A DNA stretch of 64,000 bases from Sphingobacteriaceae bacterium GW460-11-11-14-LB5 (GCA_002151545.1 CP021237.1:1240001-1304000); one strand, 5' to 3'; positions 1 to 9,392 are shown, numbered from the stretch's first letter. The notes: generated from the sequence alone by a model not told the origin. Numbers and translations are program-made.

Positions 1-917
1 AAGTTGATTTCTTCATAAATTGGCGCACACTCAAATTGAGAAGGTGCCACCTCATTGTGACGGGTTTTTAAAGGAATACCTAATTTTAAAGCTTCGTTTT
101 CGAAATCTACCATGTAGCTGAATACGCGCTCAGGGATAGAACCGAAATAGTGATCTTCTAATTGCTGGCCTTTAGCAGACATGTGTCCGAATAAAGCACG
201 GCCGGTTAATAATAAATCTGGACGGGCATTAAACAACGACTCGTCAACTAAGAAATATTCTTGCTCGATACCTAAAGATGCATTTACTTTAGTAATGCTT
301 TTATCGAAATATTGACAAACATCAACAGCCGCTTTATCAAGCGAAGCTAATGCTTTTAATAATGGTGCTTTATAATCCAGGGCCTCACCGGTATAGGATA
401 CAAATACGGTAGGGATACAAAGTGTTTTACCTGCTTTGCTTTCCATAATAAATGCTGGAGAAGAAGGATCCCATGCTGTATAACCACGAGCCTCGAATGT
501 GTTACGGATACCGCCGTTAGGGAAACTAGATGCATCTGGTTCTTGTTGAACTAAAGCGCTGCCGGCAAATTTTTCAATTGCACCTTCGCCGCTTGGCTCA
601 AAAAATGAATCATGTTTTTCGGCAGTTGTGCCAGTTAATGGTTGGAACCAGTGTGTGTAGTGTGTTGCACCAGCTGCCATAGCCCAAGATTTCATTGCCG
701 TCGCAATCTGATTAGCGTCTTCTGCGTTGATTAACTCACCCTGGTTGATGGATGATATTAATTTTTCATATACGTCCTTAGATAAGAAATCTCTCATTTT
801 TCTCTTATCAAATACATTAGCGCCAAAAAAGTCAGAAATTTTTGCTGATGGTGATTTAACTTCTGGTGAAATTCTGTTTTGAGCCTCTTTTAATGCGATG
901 GTTCTTAAGCTTTTCAT
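1..917 (-). CDS. glnN: Glutamine synthetase type III, N-terminal part (cut by left window edge)
   Basis: My own reading of the minus strand from an ATG at 917 gives about 305 residues that stay open to the window edge. The protein begins MKSLRTIALKEAQNRISPEV and contains the GSIII-type stretches GATHYTHWFQPLTG and HDSFFEP, then NASLGIEQEYFLVD and the segment RHNEVAPSQFE. These are hallmarks of the large (about 720-730 aa) dodecameric GSIII enzymes common in Bacteroidota, which make glutamine from glutamate, ammonia and ATP in the cytoplasm. The C-terminal half lies outside the window. A Bacteroidota -7-like box lies just upstream, which suggests a very short leader. Confidence 0.93.
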   Translation of the reverse strand, partial: MKSLRTIALKEAQNRISPEVKSPSAKISDFFGANVFDKRKMRDFLSKDVYEKLISSINQGELINAEDANQIATAMKSWAMAAGATHYTHWFQPLTGTTAEKHDSFFEPSGEGAIEKFAGSALVQQEPDASSFPNGGIRNTFEARGYTAWDPSSPAFIMESKAGKTLCIPTVFVSYTGEALDYKAPLLKALASLDKAAVDVCQYFDKSITKVNASLGIEQEYFLVDESLFNARPDLLLTGRALFGHMSAKGQQLEDHYFGSIPERVFSYMVDFENEALKLGIPLKTRHNEVAPSQFECAPIYEEIN

Positions 918-937
918 TAATTTGTTATGTTTTTTGT

Positions 938-945
938 CAAAAATA
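938..945 (-). promoter_or_regulatory. Probable -7 promoter box of the glutamine synthetase gene
   Basis: Read on the minus strand the box is TATTTTTG, which fits the Bacteroidota consensus TAnnTTTG. It ends 20 nt before the ATG at 917. No clean TTTG -33 element is visible at the expected distance, so this is a moderate call based on motif and position. Confidence 0.4.
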
Positions 946-1119
946 GTATATTTTATTAATTTTCGTAAAAGAATCGTATTATTTTTATGAATTTTATTGA
1001 AAATGAAATAAAAAAATGTTTTTCAGATGAAAAATTTCATTTTTTGTAAAGAAAATAGATTTTTCGAATGTTTTATGGAATTGAAGATTTAGCTGCATCA
1101 TGCTATAAAAATAAAAGCT

Positions 1120-1968
1120 ATGTTCAACTCTTCAATTAACGTATACAAAACCGAGTGGCTCGATCTTGTATTTGCAAACCGCAACAAAAATTATGGCGCT
1201 TATGATTTAAGATCTAAATCTTCGTCGATTATGACGAGGGCGCTTTTTGTATCCGGAAGCTTATTTATCCTCCTGTGTTTCTCTCCTTTAATTTATGCAA
1301 AGTTGTTTCCGAAGGAAGAGGTAACTGTAGAAATTGCAAGGCCTGTCGATTTAACAGATGTGATCCATCAGATGAAACCTAAAACCCCTGAACCAGAGAA
1401 AAAGATAGAACCTGCAAAAGCAGATCCGGTAAAGGTTAAAACGATAGCGCTTCCATCGCAGGTCGTAGTGGTTAATAAAGTAGATCTGCCTGATCCACCA
1501 ACGATTAAAGAAATACAGGATGCAGTGATTAGTGATAAAACCCAGGATGGAGTAGTTGCGCCTAATGCAGTTTTAACCGATAATAAGGGGAATGGGGATG
1601 GTTCAGGTGTAGCAAAGGATGGTGCAGGAACCGGCGATCCGAATGCAGTTATAGATCTGGGTGGAGTTGATGAGTACCCTGAATTTAATGGTGGCGCCAA
1701 GGCCTGGTCTAAATATATGGAACGTAATTTAAGATATCCATATCAGGCCCAGGAAGAAAATGTTCAAGGGAAAGTATTTGTGAGTTTCGTGGTAGAGAAA
1801 GATGGTTCTGTTACCGATGTTAAGGTGTTAAGGGGGCTTGGTTTCGGCTGCGATGAAGAAGCCATTAAAGTGATTAAAAAATCGCCGCTATGGAAACCCG
1901 GTAAAAATAGAGGTGTACCAGTGCGGGTAAAGTATAATATGGCGATTAACTTTACCATTTCTAATTAA
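1120..1968 (+). CDS. Energy transducer TonB family protein
   Basis: 282 residues. The N-terminus is cytoplasmic, with the motif NRNKNYGAYDLR seen in Bacteroidota TonB proteins. One membrane segment follows at about residues 40-61, then a Pro/Lys/Glu-rich periplasmic linker (about 85-115), a Gly/Asp-rich stretch, and a C-terminal TonB domain (about 190-282) with YPEFNGG, VQGKVFVSFVVEKDGSV and SPLWKPGKNRG. Such proteins pass the ExbBD-derived proton-motive force to TonB-dependent outer-membrane transporters. Three SusC-type transporters are encoded in this window, but no exbB or exbD is adjacent, so a specific partner cannot be assigned. The next gene starts 11 bp downstream, so co-transcription is likely. 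Confidence 0.9.
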   Translation: MFNSSINVYKTEWLDLVFANRNKNYGAYDLRSKSSSIMTRALFVSGSLFILLCFSPLIYAKLFPKEEVTVEIARPVDLTDVIHQMKPKTPEPEKKIEPAKADPVKVKTIALPSQVVVVNKVDLPDPPTIKEIQDAVISDKTQDGVVAPNAVLTDNKGNGDGSGVAKDGAGTGDPNAVIDLGGVDEYPEFNGGAKAWSKYMERNLRYPYQAQEENVQGKVFVSFVVEKDGSVTDVKVLRGLGFGCDEEAIKVIKKSPLWKPGKNRGVPVRVKYNMAINFTISN

Positions 1969-1979
1969 AATCTTCAAAA

Positions 1980-2330
1980 ATGAAAAAGTCCTTTTTAATA
2001 TTACTGTTTCTTTGCTTTGCAACGCTTCATTTAAATGCTAAAGTGATAAATCATGTAGATACTGCTAAAATATACAGCATTAAACTGGCCAATACCGATT
2101 TAAAGAACGGAAAAATTAAATTTCTAATCCGTGGAGGTATTGTATCTACATATGTTAAAGGACAGGAAATATTTGAAAAGAAGTATGGTGTAGATTATTA
2201 TGATTTTGGGTGTGTAATGCCTTCAGGCCTTTCCATTGAAGATTATAATAAAGTAGTAGCTTCTTTTATGGATCGTAAATATGGAAGGGGGTGGCGCAAA
2301 GAGGTGAGGAAAGATGTGCAGGGGATTTGA
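1980..2330 (+). CDS. Small secreted protein of unknown function, downstream of tonB-like gene
   Basis: 116 residues with a signal peptide (MKKSFLILLFLCFATLHLNA) and a mature part of about 96 residues. It contains a Gly-rich turn (IRGGI) and the segment FEKKYGVDYYDFGCVMP. I do not recognise a named domain. The 11-bp gap to the TonB-like gene suggests one operon and a periplasmic or envelope role. The single mature Cys is not in a lipobox, so it is not a lipoprotein. The end is Lys/Arg-rich. Function unknown. Confidence 0.7.
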   Translation: MKKSFLILLFLCFATLHLNAKVINHVDTAKIYSIKLANTDLKNGKIKFLIRGGIVSTYVKGQEIFEKKYGVDYYDFGCVMPSGLSIEDYNKVVASFMDRKYGRGWRKEVRKDVQGI

Positions 2331-2351
2331 AATGGAAGAGGGAGGTAAACC

Positions 2352-2416
2352 CGTCGCCCTGAAATTGTTTCAGTGGCTAACCCGAAGGAAGATGCTGAAA
2401 CAAGTTCAGCATGACG
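2352..2416. repeat. Short interspersed repeat with inverted ends (CGTCGCCCTGAA...TTCAGCATGACG)
   Basis: About 65 bp. The left end CGTCGCCCTGAA pairs imperfectly with the right end TTCAGCATGACG, and internal GTTTCAG / CTGAAAC arms strengthen the fold. Elements of this look are commonly seen between genes in Sphingobacteriales genomes; that comparison is from memory and needs a genome-wide search. Confidence 0.5.
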
Positions 2417-2930
2417 ACTAAATAACTTTTCTATTAATGCTCTTTTAGAAAAAAATGTGAGGTTGGGTAAATTGAAACGGTTTGGGCGAAAGCTCAGGCC
2501 GTTTTTGTTGTGTTAGCGGAATGTTACTCTTTCCCCACTTTTAATCAATAGCGGTACGGAAATCTATTTATAAAGCTGCTGCTACGGGTAAATATTTATT
2601 TTTTAATTTTGGAAAGCAAAAACAGCACCTTTTTGTCATTACCGTCCCGCGCTTTGTTTCAAATCCTCGCCCTCGTACCTCAGGCTGTGGGTTTTCCACT
2701 TCGGTCGGGTTTAGGTAGCAAGACTGGTGGTACGATGAAAGGTTTATTGCAAGCGCAGAAACAGGCCGTATGCTGAAGAGCAGGCTTTTGTTCAACAAAC
2801 CCGACAGAGCGGTTAGCCCGCAGTGAAGCGCAGCGGAACGAGGACTATAAGCGATGGCGGGTGTACAGCAGCTATGGAAGGCGGAACGCTCATTTCATCA
2901 TAAAAATTATTTAGAAGAATAGAATTAAAC

Positions 2931-3047
2931 CGTCATTTCGACTGAAGCTTGCAGGTTTCACCGGTAGCGAAATGCCTGCCCGTACAGGCGGGGAGAAATT
3001 TATCTCGACAGATCTCTCGACTGCGTTGCATTTCGCTCGAGATGACG
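2931..3047. repeat. Interspersed repeat, CGTCATTTCG...CGAGATGACG type, copy 1
   Basis: 117-bp element with inverted ends CGTCATTTCG and CGAGATGACG and internal TCTCGA motifs. A smaller hairpin (GCCTGCC / GGCGGG) is nested near 2,970-2,995. A second, shorter copy sits at 6,916-6,999, so the two copies bracket purL. Confidence 0.65.
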
Positions 3048-3144
3048 GCACGGTGTAGACATTTCGTTTGAGATAGAGGTCTGTAAACTAAAAATGGACG
3101 ATGGTTTTAATTCCATCATCCATTTTACATCTTCCATCAGTTCC

Positions 3145-6100
3145 TTATCCTTTATTTTCAATCCACTTGCGTGCATTTACAAAGGCTTCCATCCAGGGCG
3201 AAACTTCATCTTTACGGCCTTGCGGGTAATTTGCCCAGTGCCATTGGAACAATGAACGTTCGATGTGCGGCATCATTACCAGGTGGCGACCACTTTCATC
3301 GCATAACATTGCGGTGTTGTAATCTGATCCATTCGGACTGGCCGGGTAAGTTTCGTAAGCATATTTCGCTACGATTTTATATTTATCTTCTGCATATGGT
3401 AATGAGAATCTGCCTTCACCGTGTGATACCCAAACGCCTAAAGTGCTTCCGGCCAGGGTAGATAACATCACCGAATTATTTTCCTGTAAGGTTAAGGAAG
3501 TGAAAATACTTTCGTGTTTACCGCTTTTGTTGTGCAGCATTTTTGGTTTTTCTTCGTGGTCTTTATTAATTAAGCCCAGCTCTACAAACAACTGGCAACC
3601 ATTACAAACACCAACCGATAAAGTATCAGGACGGGCAAAGAATTTCTCTAAAGCTACCCTTGCTTTTTCGTTGTATAAAAATGCACCTGCCCAACCTTTG
3701 GCTGATCCTAAAACATCAGAGTTAGAGAAACCACCTACTGCACCGATAAACTGAATATCTTCTAAAGTTTCTCTTCCGGTAATTAAATCGGTCATGTGAA
3801 CATCTTTCACATCAAAACCTGCCAGGTACATGGCATTGGCCAGTTCGCGTTCAGAGTTACTTCCTTTTTCGCGGATAATGGCTGCCTTTGGACGCGGTTT
3901 AGTTGCGTCAATTACAGGTTTCTTTCCATCAAATTGTAATGGGAAAGTGTAATTTAAAACATGGTTTTTATAATTATCGTAACGTTCTTTTGCCAGGCCA
4001 TTACCGGTTTGTTTGTTATCTAACAGGTACGAAGTTTTAAACCAAACATCACGTAAGTGATCAATGTCGAAACTATAGTGATCTGCGGCGTTTTTAACGT
4101 CCAGTTTAGCTGAAGCATTTACTTCTCCAATTTTGTGGAAAGCAATGCCAGCCTGTGCAAAAGTATCTTCAACCGAAGCATCAGCCTGGAAAACGATACC
4201 AATGTTCTCTGCAAAGAATACTTTAATGCTATCAGCCTCTGCTAATGAAGACAAATCGATCGAAGCGCCTAAATCGCGGTCAGCAAAACACATTTCCAGT
4301 AAGGTGGTAATTAAACCACCACTGCCAATATCGTGACCGGCCTGGATTTTATCCGCTTTAATTAATTGTTGTAGTGTATTGAAAGCTGTTTTAAATTGAT
4401 CAGCTTCTTTTACATCAGGGGTTTCCGTACCGATTTTGTTTAAAATCTGCGCGAAAGATGAACCGCCTAATTTATAAGTATCGTTTGATAGGTTAATGTA
4501 ATAAATCGAACCGCCATTTTTTTGAAGGACAGGCTCAACTACTTTGGTAATATCATCGCAATTTGCTCCTGCAGAAATAATCACCGTTCCAGGTGCAATC
4601 ACATCACCATCTTTGTATTTCTGTTTCATCGATAACGAATCCTTTCCGGTTGGGATATTGATTCCTAAATCGATGGCAAAATCAGAACAGGCTTTTACTG
4701 CTGCATATAAACGGGCATCTTCACCTTCGTTTTTACAAGCCCACATCCAGTTGGCAGAAAGTGAAACACTTTTTAAACCATCTTTTAAAGGAGCCCAAAC
4801 AATATTCGATAGCGATTCGGCAATGGCATTGCGGCTACCAGCAGCAGGATCAATCAGCGCCGAAAGTGGTGCATGGCCAACTGAAGTGGCAATACCTTCT
4901 TTACCCTGAAAATCTAAAGCCATTACACCACAGTTATTTAATGGCAATTGTAACGGACCTGCACATTGCTGTTTGGCTACACGGCCACCCACACAACGAT
5001 CTACTTTATTGGTTAACCAATCTTTCGATGCCACTGCTTCTAATTGAAGCACTTGCTCTAAATAGGTATTTAATTCAGCTTTATTATATTCAATAGCTTC
5101 GTATTTGCGATCGATGGTTTGATCGTCCATTACAATTTTTGGTGAGCTGCCAAACATGGCGGCCAACTCAAAATCCATTGGTTTTACACCTGTTGTTGCA
5201 GATTTAAAGGTAAAACGGTGATCGCCGGTTACTTTACCTACGGTATACATTGGTGAACGTTCGCGGTCGGCTATTTTTTGTAAGGTTTCGATATGATCGT
5301 TTCCGATTACCAATCCCATTCTTTCCTGCGATTCGTTACCGATAATTTCTTTGGCCGAAAGGGTAGGGTCGCCAACTGGCAGTTTATCTAAGTCGATTAA
5401 ACCACCGGTTTCTTCAACCAGTTCTGATAAACAGTTTAAGTGTCCGCCTGCACCATGATCGTGGATCGAGATAATCGAATTGTGATCGCTTTCTACCATA
5501 CCACGTACTGCATTGGCTGCACGTTTTTGCATTTCGGGATTTGATCGCTGAATCGCGTTTAATTCAATTCCGCTTCCGTGCTGACCGGTATCTGCAGACG
5601 AAACTGCTGCACCGCCCATCCCGATTCTATAATTTTCGCCACCGAGGATAACGATATTATCGCCTTCTTTTGGTTTAAGTTTTTGTGCCTGGCTGGCTTT
5701 ACCGTAACCGATACCACCTGCAAGCATAATTACCTTATCGAAACCTAATTTTCTGCTGTCTTCTTCATGTTCGAATGTTAAAACCGAACCGGTAATCAGT
5801 GGTTGCCCGAATTTATTTCCAAAATCTGTAGCGCCATTTGATGCTTTGATCAGGATATCCATTGGGGTTTGGTATAACCATTGTCTTTCTTCTACACCTT
5901 TTTCCCATGGGCGGTTATCTTCCAAACGCGAAAGCGCAGTCATATAAACGGCAGTTCCGGCTAAAGGCAATGAACCTTGTCCGCCTGCTAAACGGTCTCT
6001 GATTTCACCTCCCGAACCTGTTGCTGCACCGTTAAAAGGTTCAACTGTGGTAGGGAAATTATGGGTTTCGGCTTTTAAGGAGATGACTGATTCGAAATCG

Positions 6101-6807
6101 CTTGTCGTGTAATAATCAGGTTCATCCGCACGTTTAGGTGCAAATTGCTGCACTTTAGGGCCTTTAATAAAAGCTACGTTATCTTTATAGGCCGAAACAA
6201 TATCGTTAGGGTTTTCTTCTGATGTCTTGCGGATCAGCTTAAATAAAGAAGTAGGCTGTTCTACGCCATCGATTACAAATTTGCCATTAAAAATTTTATG
6301 ACGGCAGTGTTCCGAATTTACCTGAGAGAAACCAAAAACTTCAGAGTCGGTTAAAGGTCTTTCTAATTTTTGCGCTAAAGTATTTAAATACTCCACTTCT
6401 TCATCACTTAAAGAAAGCCCTTCCTGTTTATTGTAAGCTGCAATATCGGTGATTTCTAAAATCGGCTCAGGCTTGATATTGATGGTATATACCTCTTGAT
6501 CAAGCTTGTTGTATTTTTGAGAAAGCATCGGGTCAAAATCAGCAAAGTTTTCGTCAACCTGCTTAAATTCTTCAATCCTGATGATCCCCTGCATGTCCAT
6601 GTTCTGGGTAATCTCTACGGCATTGGTACTCCATGGAGTAATCATTGCTGCTCTTGGTCCAACGAAAAAGCCTGTTAAAGCTGTTTCTTGCGAGATTTTG
6701 GCACCGCCAAATAACCATTCAAGTTTAGTAATATCAGTGGTAGAAAGCGCTTTGTCTGTTTGTAAAACAAAAATCGCCTGCGATTGACTAAGGAAGAAAT
6801 GAATCAT
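3145..6807 (-). CDS. purL: Phosphoribosylformylglycinamidine synthase (FGAM synthase, single-chain)
   Basis: A long single-chain PurL of 1,220 residues from the ATG at 6,807. It catalyses the fourth step of de novo purine synthesis: FGAR + glutamine + ATP to FGAM. The N-terminal PurS-like region is followed by two AIRS-type synthase halves (for example GQGSLPLAGTA, HDHGAGGHLN and GGRVAKQQCAGPLQLP). The C-terminal class I glutamine amidotransferase has a Cys (GVCNGCQ, C1068) and a His-x-Glu (MMPHIERS, H1181 and E1183). The open frame extends seven codons further to a TTG at 6,828, but that codon overlaps a TATTTTTG promoter box, so ATG 6,807 is preferred. The gene is single and not in an operon here. 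Confidence 0.97.
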   Translation of the reverse strand: MIHFFLSQSQAIFVLQTDKALSTTDITKLEWLFGGAKISQETALTGFFVGPRAAMITPWSTNAVEITQNMDMQGIIRIEEFKQVDENFADFDPMLSQKYNKLDQEVYTINIKPEPILEITDIAAYNKQEGLSLSDEEVEYLNTLAQKLERPLTDSEVFGFSQVNSEHCRHKIFNGKFVIDGVEQPTSLFKLIRKTSEENPNDIVSAYKDNVAFIKGPKVQQFAPKRADEPDYYTTSDFESVISLKAETHNFPTTVEPFNGAATGSGGEIRDRLAGGQGSLPLAGTAVYMTALSRLEDNRPWEKGVEERQWLYQTPMDILIKASNGATDFGNKFGQPLITGSVLTFEHEEDSRKLGFDKVIMLAGGIGYGKASQAQKLKPKEGDNIVILGGENYRIGMGGAAVSSADTGQHGSGIELNAIQRSNPEMQKRAANAVRGMVESDHNSIISIHDHGAGGHLNCLSELVEETGGLIDLDKLPVGDPTLSAKEIIGNESQERMGLVIGNDHIETLQKIADRERSPMYTVGKVTGDHRFTFKSATTGVKPMDFELAAMFGSSPKIVMDDQTIDRKYEAIEYNKAELNTYLEQVLQLEAVASKDWLTNKVDRCVGGRVAKQQCAGPLQLPLNNCGVMALDFQGKEGIATSVGHAPLSALIDPAAGSRNAIAESLSNIVWAPLKDGLKSVSLSANWMWACKNEGEDARLYAAVKACSDFAIDLGINIPTGKDSLSMKQKYKDGDVIAPGTVIISAGANCDDITKVVEPVLQKNGGSIYYINLSNDTYKLGGSSFAQILNKIGTETPDVKEADQFKTAFNTLQQLIKADKIQAGHDIGSGGLITTLLEMCFADRDLGASIDLSSLAEADSIKVFFAENIGIVFQADASVEDTFAQAGIAFHKIGEVNASAKLDVKNAADHYSFDIDHLRDVWFKTSYLLDNKQTGNGLAKERYDNYKNHVLNYTFPLQFDGKKPVIDATKPRPKAAIIREKGSNSERELANAMYLAGFDVKDVHMTDLITGRETLEDIQFIGAVGGFSNSDVLGSAKGWAGAFLYNEKARVALEKFFARPDTLSVGVCNGCQLFVELGLINKDHEEKPKMLHNKSGKHESIFTSLTLQENNSVMLSTLAGSTLGVWVSHGEGRFSLPYAEDKYKIVAKYAYETYPASPNGSDYNTAMLCDESGRHLVMMPHIERSLFQWHWANYPQGRKDEVSPWMEAFVNARKWIENKG

Positions 6808-6825
6808 GCTTTTTTTTTGAAGTTG

Positions 6826-6833
6826 CAAAAATA
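6826..6833 (-). promoter_or_regulatory. Probable -7 promoter box of purL
   Basis: Read on the minus strand the box is TATTTTTG, matching TAnnTTTG and ending 18 nt before the ATG at 6,807. Transcription would start a few bases downstream, giving a leader of roughly 10-15 nt. The -33 element is weak. Confidence 0.42.
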
Positions 6834-6915
6834 GCGTTTAAAATTTAAAAAGCTTATTGAAGCGCACAATATAATTGCGCTTTTATTACTTTTGACGTTA
6901 ATGTTGCTCGCCGAT

Positions 6916-6999
6916 CGTCATTTCGGGCGGATTGCAAGGCAGTCGAGAAATCTGTCAAGGTAGATCTCTCCACTTCGCGATGCTTCGGTCGAGATGACG
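6916..6999. repeat. Interspersed repeat, CGTCATTTCG...CGAGATGACG type, copy 2
   Basis: 84-bp element with the same inverted ends as copy 1 (2,931-3,047) and the same TAGATCTCTC-like core, but a shorter middle. It lies between purL and the VOC gene. Confidence 0.65.
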
Positions 7000-7064
7000 A
7001 CTTTATTTAGATGAAATCTTATGGAATTGAAGCTGCAAATGTATTTCTTATTAAAATCAAATTT

Positions 7065-7448
7065 ATGTTCAATAAAATTCATCATATCGCTATTATCTGT
7101 TCAGATTACGAAAAATCAAAAGATTTTTATGTGAATAAATTAGGTTTTACCGTTTTGGCAGAAGTTTACCGGGCTGAAAGAAAGTCGTATAAATTGGATC
7201 TTGCAGTAAATGGTGTATATCAGATCGAGCTTTTTTCTTTTGAAAATCCTCCTGCACGCCCCTCACGTCCGGAGGCGCAGGGTTTGCGTCATTTAGCTTT
7301 CGAAGTTGAGGATATAGAAAAAGAGATTTTGCGTTTAAATAATCAGGGCATCATTACCGAACCTATTCGTATTGATGAGTTTACCGATAAACGTTTTACC
7401 TTTTTTGCCGATCCTGATGGCCTACCTCTAGAACTCTACGAAAATTAG
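7065..7448 (+). CDS. VOC (glyoxalase/dioxygenase-like) family protein
   Basis: 127 residues from ATG 7,065. An upstream in-frame ATG at 7,011 would add 18 residues that do not resemble the family. The sequence has the paired beta-alpha-beta-beta-beta modules of the vicinal oxygen chelate fold: IHHIAIICSDYEKSKDFYVNKLGF at the start and FFADPDGLPLELYEN at the end. Candidate metal ligands are His (HHIAI), Glu (QIELFSF), His (LRHLAFEVED) and Glu (LELYEN). It resembles GloA-like and SMU1112c-type small VOC proteins whose substrate is often unknown, so lactoylglutathione lyase activity is not claimed. Cytoplasmic, and it appears to be a single gene. Confidence 0.85.
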   Translation: MFNKIHHIAIICSDYEKSKDFYVNKLGFTVLAEVYRAERKSYKLDLAVNGVYQIELFSFENPPARPSRPEAQGLRHLAFEVEDIEKEILRLNNQGIITEPIRIDEFTDKRFTFFADPDGLPLELYEN

Positions 7449-7477
7449 AATTTACATAATTAAAATTAACACTCAAA

Positions 7478-7996
7478 ATGAAAAGAACGCTGTTGTGCTG
7501 TACATTAATTTATGTCTCGCTAAATCTTCATGCCCAATCTCAAATTAAGTACACAGGTAAAATCGAAACAGGGTATCACCTTTTTCTTGCAAGGCCGTTA
7601 AAGATAGATATTGGTGAAGGCTGGATGGGTTATCAGCTTGGGGGGACACCTAATGGTGTAGATTTAAGTTTGATCAACGGTGTAAGCTATAAAGAAAACC
7701 TTCGGTTAGGTTTAGGTATTTCCTATGTCAATTACAGAGGAATTAATGGTTATTCGGTTTTTGGTGACCTGGAGTATGTAACGGTAAAGGCAAGGATTGC
7801 TCCGGTATTTAATCTGAAGATAGGAAGTAGTCATATAAATAATCAATATGCTAATGGTTCTACCGGAACAGTTGTTGATTTTAGTGGGGGAGTTGAGCAT
7901 AAGGTAGGAAAAAAGCTAAGTTTGCAATACAAAGCTGGATTCAGGTTTGTTCATCAATCAATTTTTTTACCAATAAGGATAGGGGTAAGGTTTTAA
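7478..7996 (+). CDS. Small outer-membrane beta-barrel-like protein
   Basis: 172 residues. A signal peptide (about 1-19, MKRTLLCCTLIYVSLNLHA) is followed by alternating amphipathic strands (YKENLRLGLGISYVNYRG, VTVKARIAPVFNLKIGSS, LSLQYKAGFRFVH) and a terminal Phe (IGVRF), as expected for an outer-membrane beta-barrel of about eight strands. No specific family is recognised. It starts 29 bp after the VOC gene and ends 7 bp before trmN6, so it may share a transcript with them although the functions look unrelated. Confidence 0.7.
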   Translation: MKRTLLCCTLIYVSLNLHAQSQIKYTGKIETGYHLFLARPLKIDIGEGWMGYQLGGTPNGVDLSLINGVSYKENLRLGLGISYVNYRGINGYSVFGDLEYVTVKARIAPVFNLKIGSSHINNQYANGSTGTVVDFSGGVEHKVGKKLSLQYKAGFRFVHQSIFLPIRIGVRF

Positions 7997-8003
7997 CATT
8001 TAT

Positions 8004-8705
8004 ATGAGTATTTTCAAATTCAAACAATTTGAAGTCGACCAAAAGGGTTGTGCCATGAGGATTAATACCGATGGTGTTTTAATTGCCGCGATGGCCAATC
8101 AGGAAGAACCTAAAAACATCCTGGATATTGGAACAGGTACTGGTGTAATTGCATTGATGCTGGCTCAGCGTTTTCCAGACGCAAATATACATGCTGTAGA
8201 AATTGATGAACAGGCTGCAGGAACTGCTAAACGGAATTTCCAGTCGTCAGTTTTCAGTGACCGGTTAAGTATTAGCAACGTAGCTATCGAACAGTTTAGC
8301 CATTCAGCGAAATTTGATCTGATCGTTTCTAATCCGCCCTTTTTTGTGAATGATTTAAAAAGTGAAGAATCCAGGAAGGGGATAGCAAGGCATGCTGATG
8401 AAGATTTTTTTAGGTTATTAATTGAAAAATCAAACTCCCTTTTAGCTGACGGAGGATTGATCTGGCTTATTCTCCCAATAAAACAGGCAAATGAGGTTAT
8501 TAGTAGCGCTGCTGACTATGGTTTGTTCCTTGCAGAGCGGATCCATATTCATTCTGATCAAAGCAAACCAACCTTTAGACAGGTAATTTGTTTGAAAAGG
8601 GGTGAAATTGTTTCAAAAGAAAGAGACTTTAATATTTATGAATCTTTAAAACAGCATACCATAGTTTATAAAGAATTGCTTAAAGATTTTTTCCTGGCAT
8701 TCTAA
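8004..8705 (+). CDS. trmN6: tRNA1(Val) A37 N6-methyltransferase (TrmN6/YfiC family)
   Basis: 233 residues, a Rossmann-fold SAM-dependent methyltransferase. The SAM motif I is DIGTGTGVIALMLAQ (residues 41-55), an acidic ribose-binding residue follows in AVEIDEQ, and the catalytic NPPF of N6-adenine methyltransferases is at 110-113. The N-terminal FKQFEVDQKGCAMRINTDGVLIAAM is typical of YfiC proteins (COG4123), which methylate A37 of tRNA1(Val) in E. coli. The target in this organism is inferred from the family. Confidence 0.9.
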   Translation: MSIFKFKQFEVDQKGCAMRINTDGVLIAAMANQEEPKNILDIGTGTGVIALMLAQRFPDANIHAVEIDEQAAGTAKRNFQSSVFSDRLSISNVAIEQFSHSAKFDLIVSNPPFFVNDLKSEESRKGIARHADEDFFRLLIEKSNSLLADGGLIWLILPIKQANEVISSAADYGLFLAERIHIHSDQSKPTFRQVICLKRGEIVSKERDFNIYESLKQHTIVYKELLKDFFLAF

Positions 8706-8900
8706 CCAGTTTCTAAAAGAAATTTGCTTGTTGAAGCTTGCGTGATGATGGTAATATTGTACAATCATAATTGTATCTTTTTTAGCATTCAGCCGCCGTT
8801 TCTTAAGTTTTTTTTAGGCCTTGAAGGATTTATTTTAGTGAAAAGCGATCTAAAGATTTTGCTAATCCTGTAAATTACGGGGCACAATTAAGTATACATA

Positions 8901-9392
8901 ATGAAAAAAATAGGATTAATTTCTGATACCCATGGTTTTTTAGATGATGCGGTTTTTAAACACTTTGATGGTGTAGATGAAATTTGGCATGCCGGGGATT
9001 TTGGACCTCATGTGGCCGAGCCCCTGGCGGCGTTTAAGCCACTGCGTGGTGTGTTTGGAAATATTGATGATGCTGCAATTAGAGCGGAATTCCCAGAGCA
9101 AAATCGATTTAGCTGTGAGGGGGTTGATGTTTGGATGACCCATATTGGTGGATACCCGGGGAGGTACTCGTCTTCAATTAAGGCAGAAATATACACTAAC
9201 CCTCCTAAATTATTTATTACCGGGCACTCGCATATTTTAAAAGTAATGTTCGACGAAAAAATAAAATGTTTGCATATAAACCCCGGAGCAGCTGGAAAAC
9301 ACGGTTGGCACAAAGTGAGAACCCTTATTAGATTTTGTATAACTGATGAAAATATTCATACCTTAGAGGTTATAGAGTTATCGGGTAGATAA
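8901..9392 (+). CDS. Metallophosphoesterase, YfcE/MJ0936-type
   Basis: 163 residues with all the calcineurin-like metal-binding motifs: D9-x-H11 (ISDTHG), GD33, GN54 (FGNID), H81 (MTHIGG) and GH109-x-H111 (ITGHSHI), ending in a conserved NPGAAG loop. The family includes phosphodiesterases acting on small phosphodiesters; the physiological substrate is unknown. It lies 19 bp upstream of fbp, so the two are likely co-transcribed. Cytoplasmic. Confidence 0.92.
   Translation: MKKIGLISDTHGFLDDAVFKHFDGVDEIWHAGDFGPHVAEPLAAFKPLRGVFGNIDDAAIRAEFPEQNRFSCEGVDVWMTHIGGYPGRYSSSIKAEIYTNPPKLFITGHSHILKVMFDEKIKCLHINPGAAGKHGWHKVRTLIRFCITDENIHTLEVIELSGR

Larger units (their letters stand above)
2331..3144. other. 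814-bp gene-free stretch between convergent genes, containing several repeat-like elements
   Basis: No convincing coding sequence is seen. The stretch separates the TonB-linked gene (+) from purL (-) and holds two short elements with inverted ends, listed separately. From about 2,530 to 2,890 there is a more GC-rich block with an AGCGCAGCGGAACGAGGAC motif, flanked by GCCCGC and GCGGGT, that looks like another interspersed intergenic repeat. A 76-codon minus-strand frame over this block (2,568-2,798) has low-complexity, non-protein-like content and was not called. Confidence 0.6.

Noticed and set aside
2568..2798. 76-codon minus-strand frame over a GC-rich intergenic block
   Set aside because: Content looks like a repeated non-coding element; no signal peptide, domain or protein-like composition.
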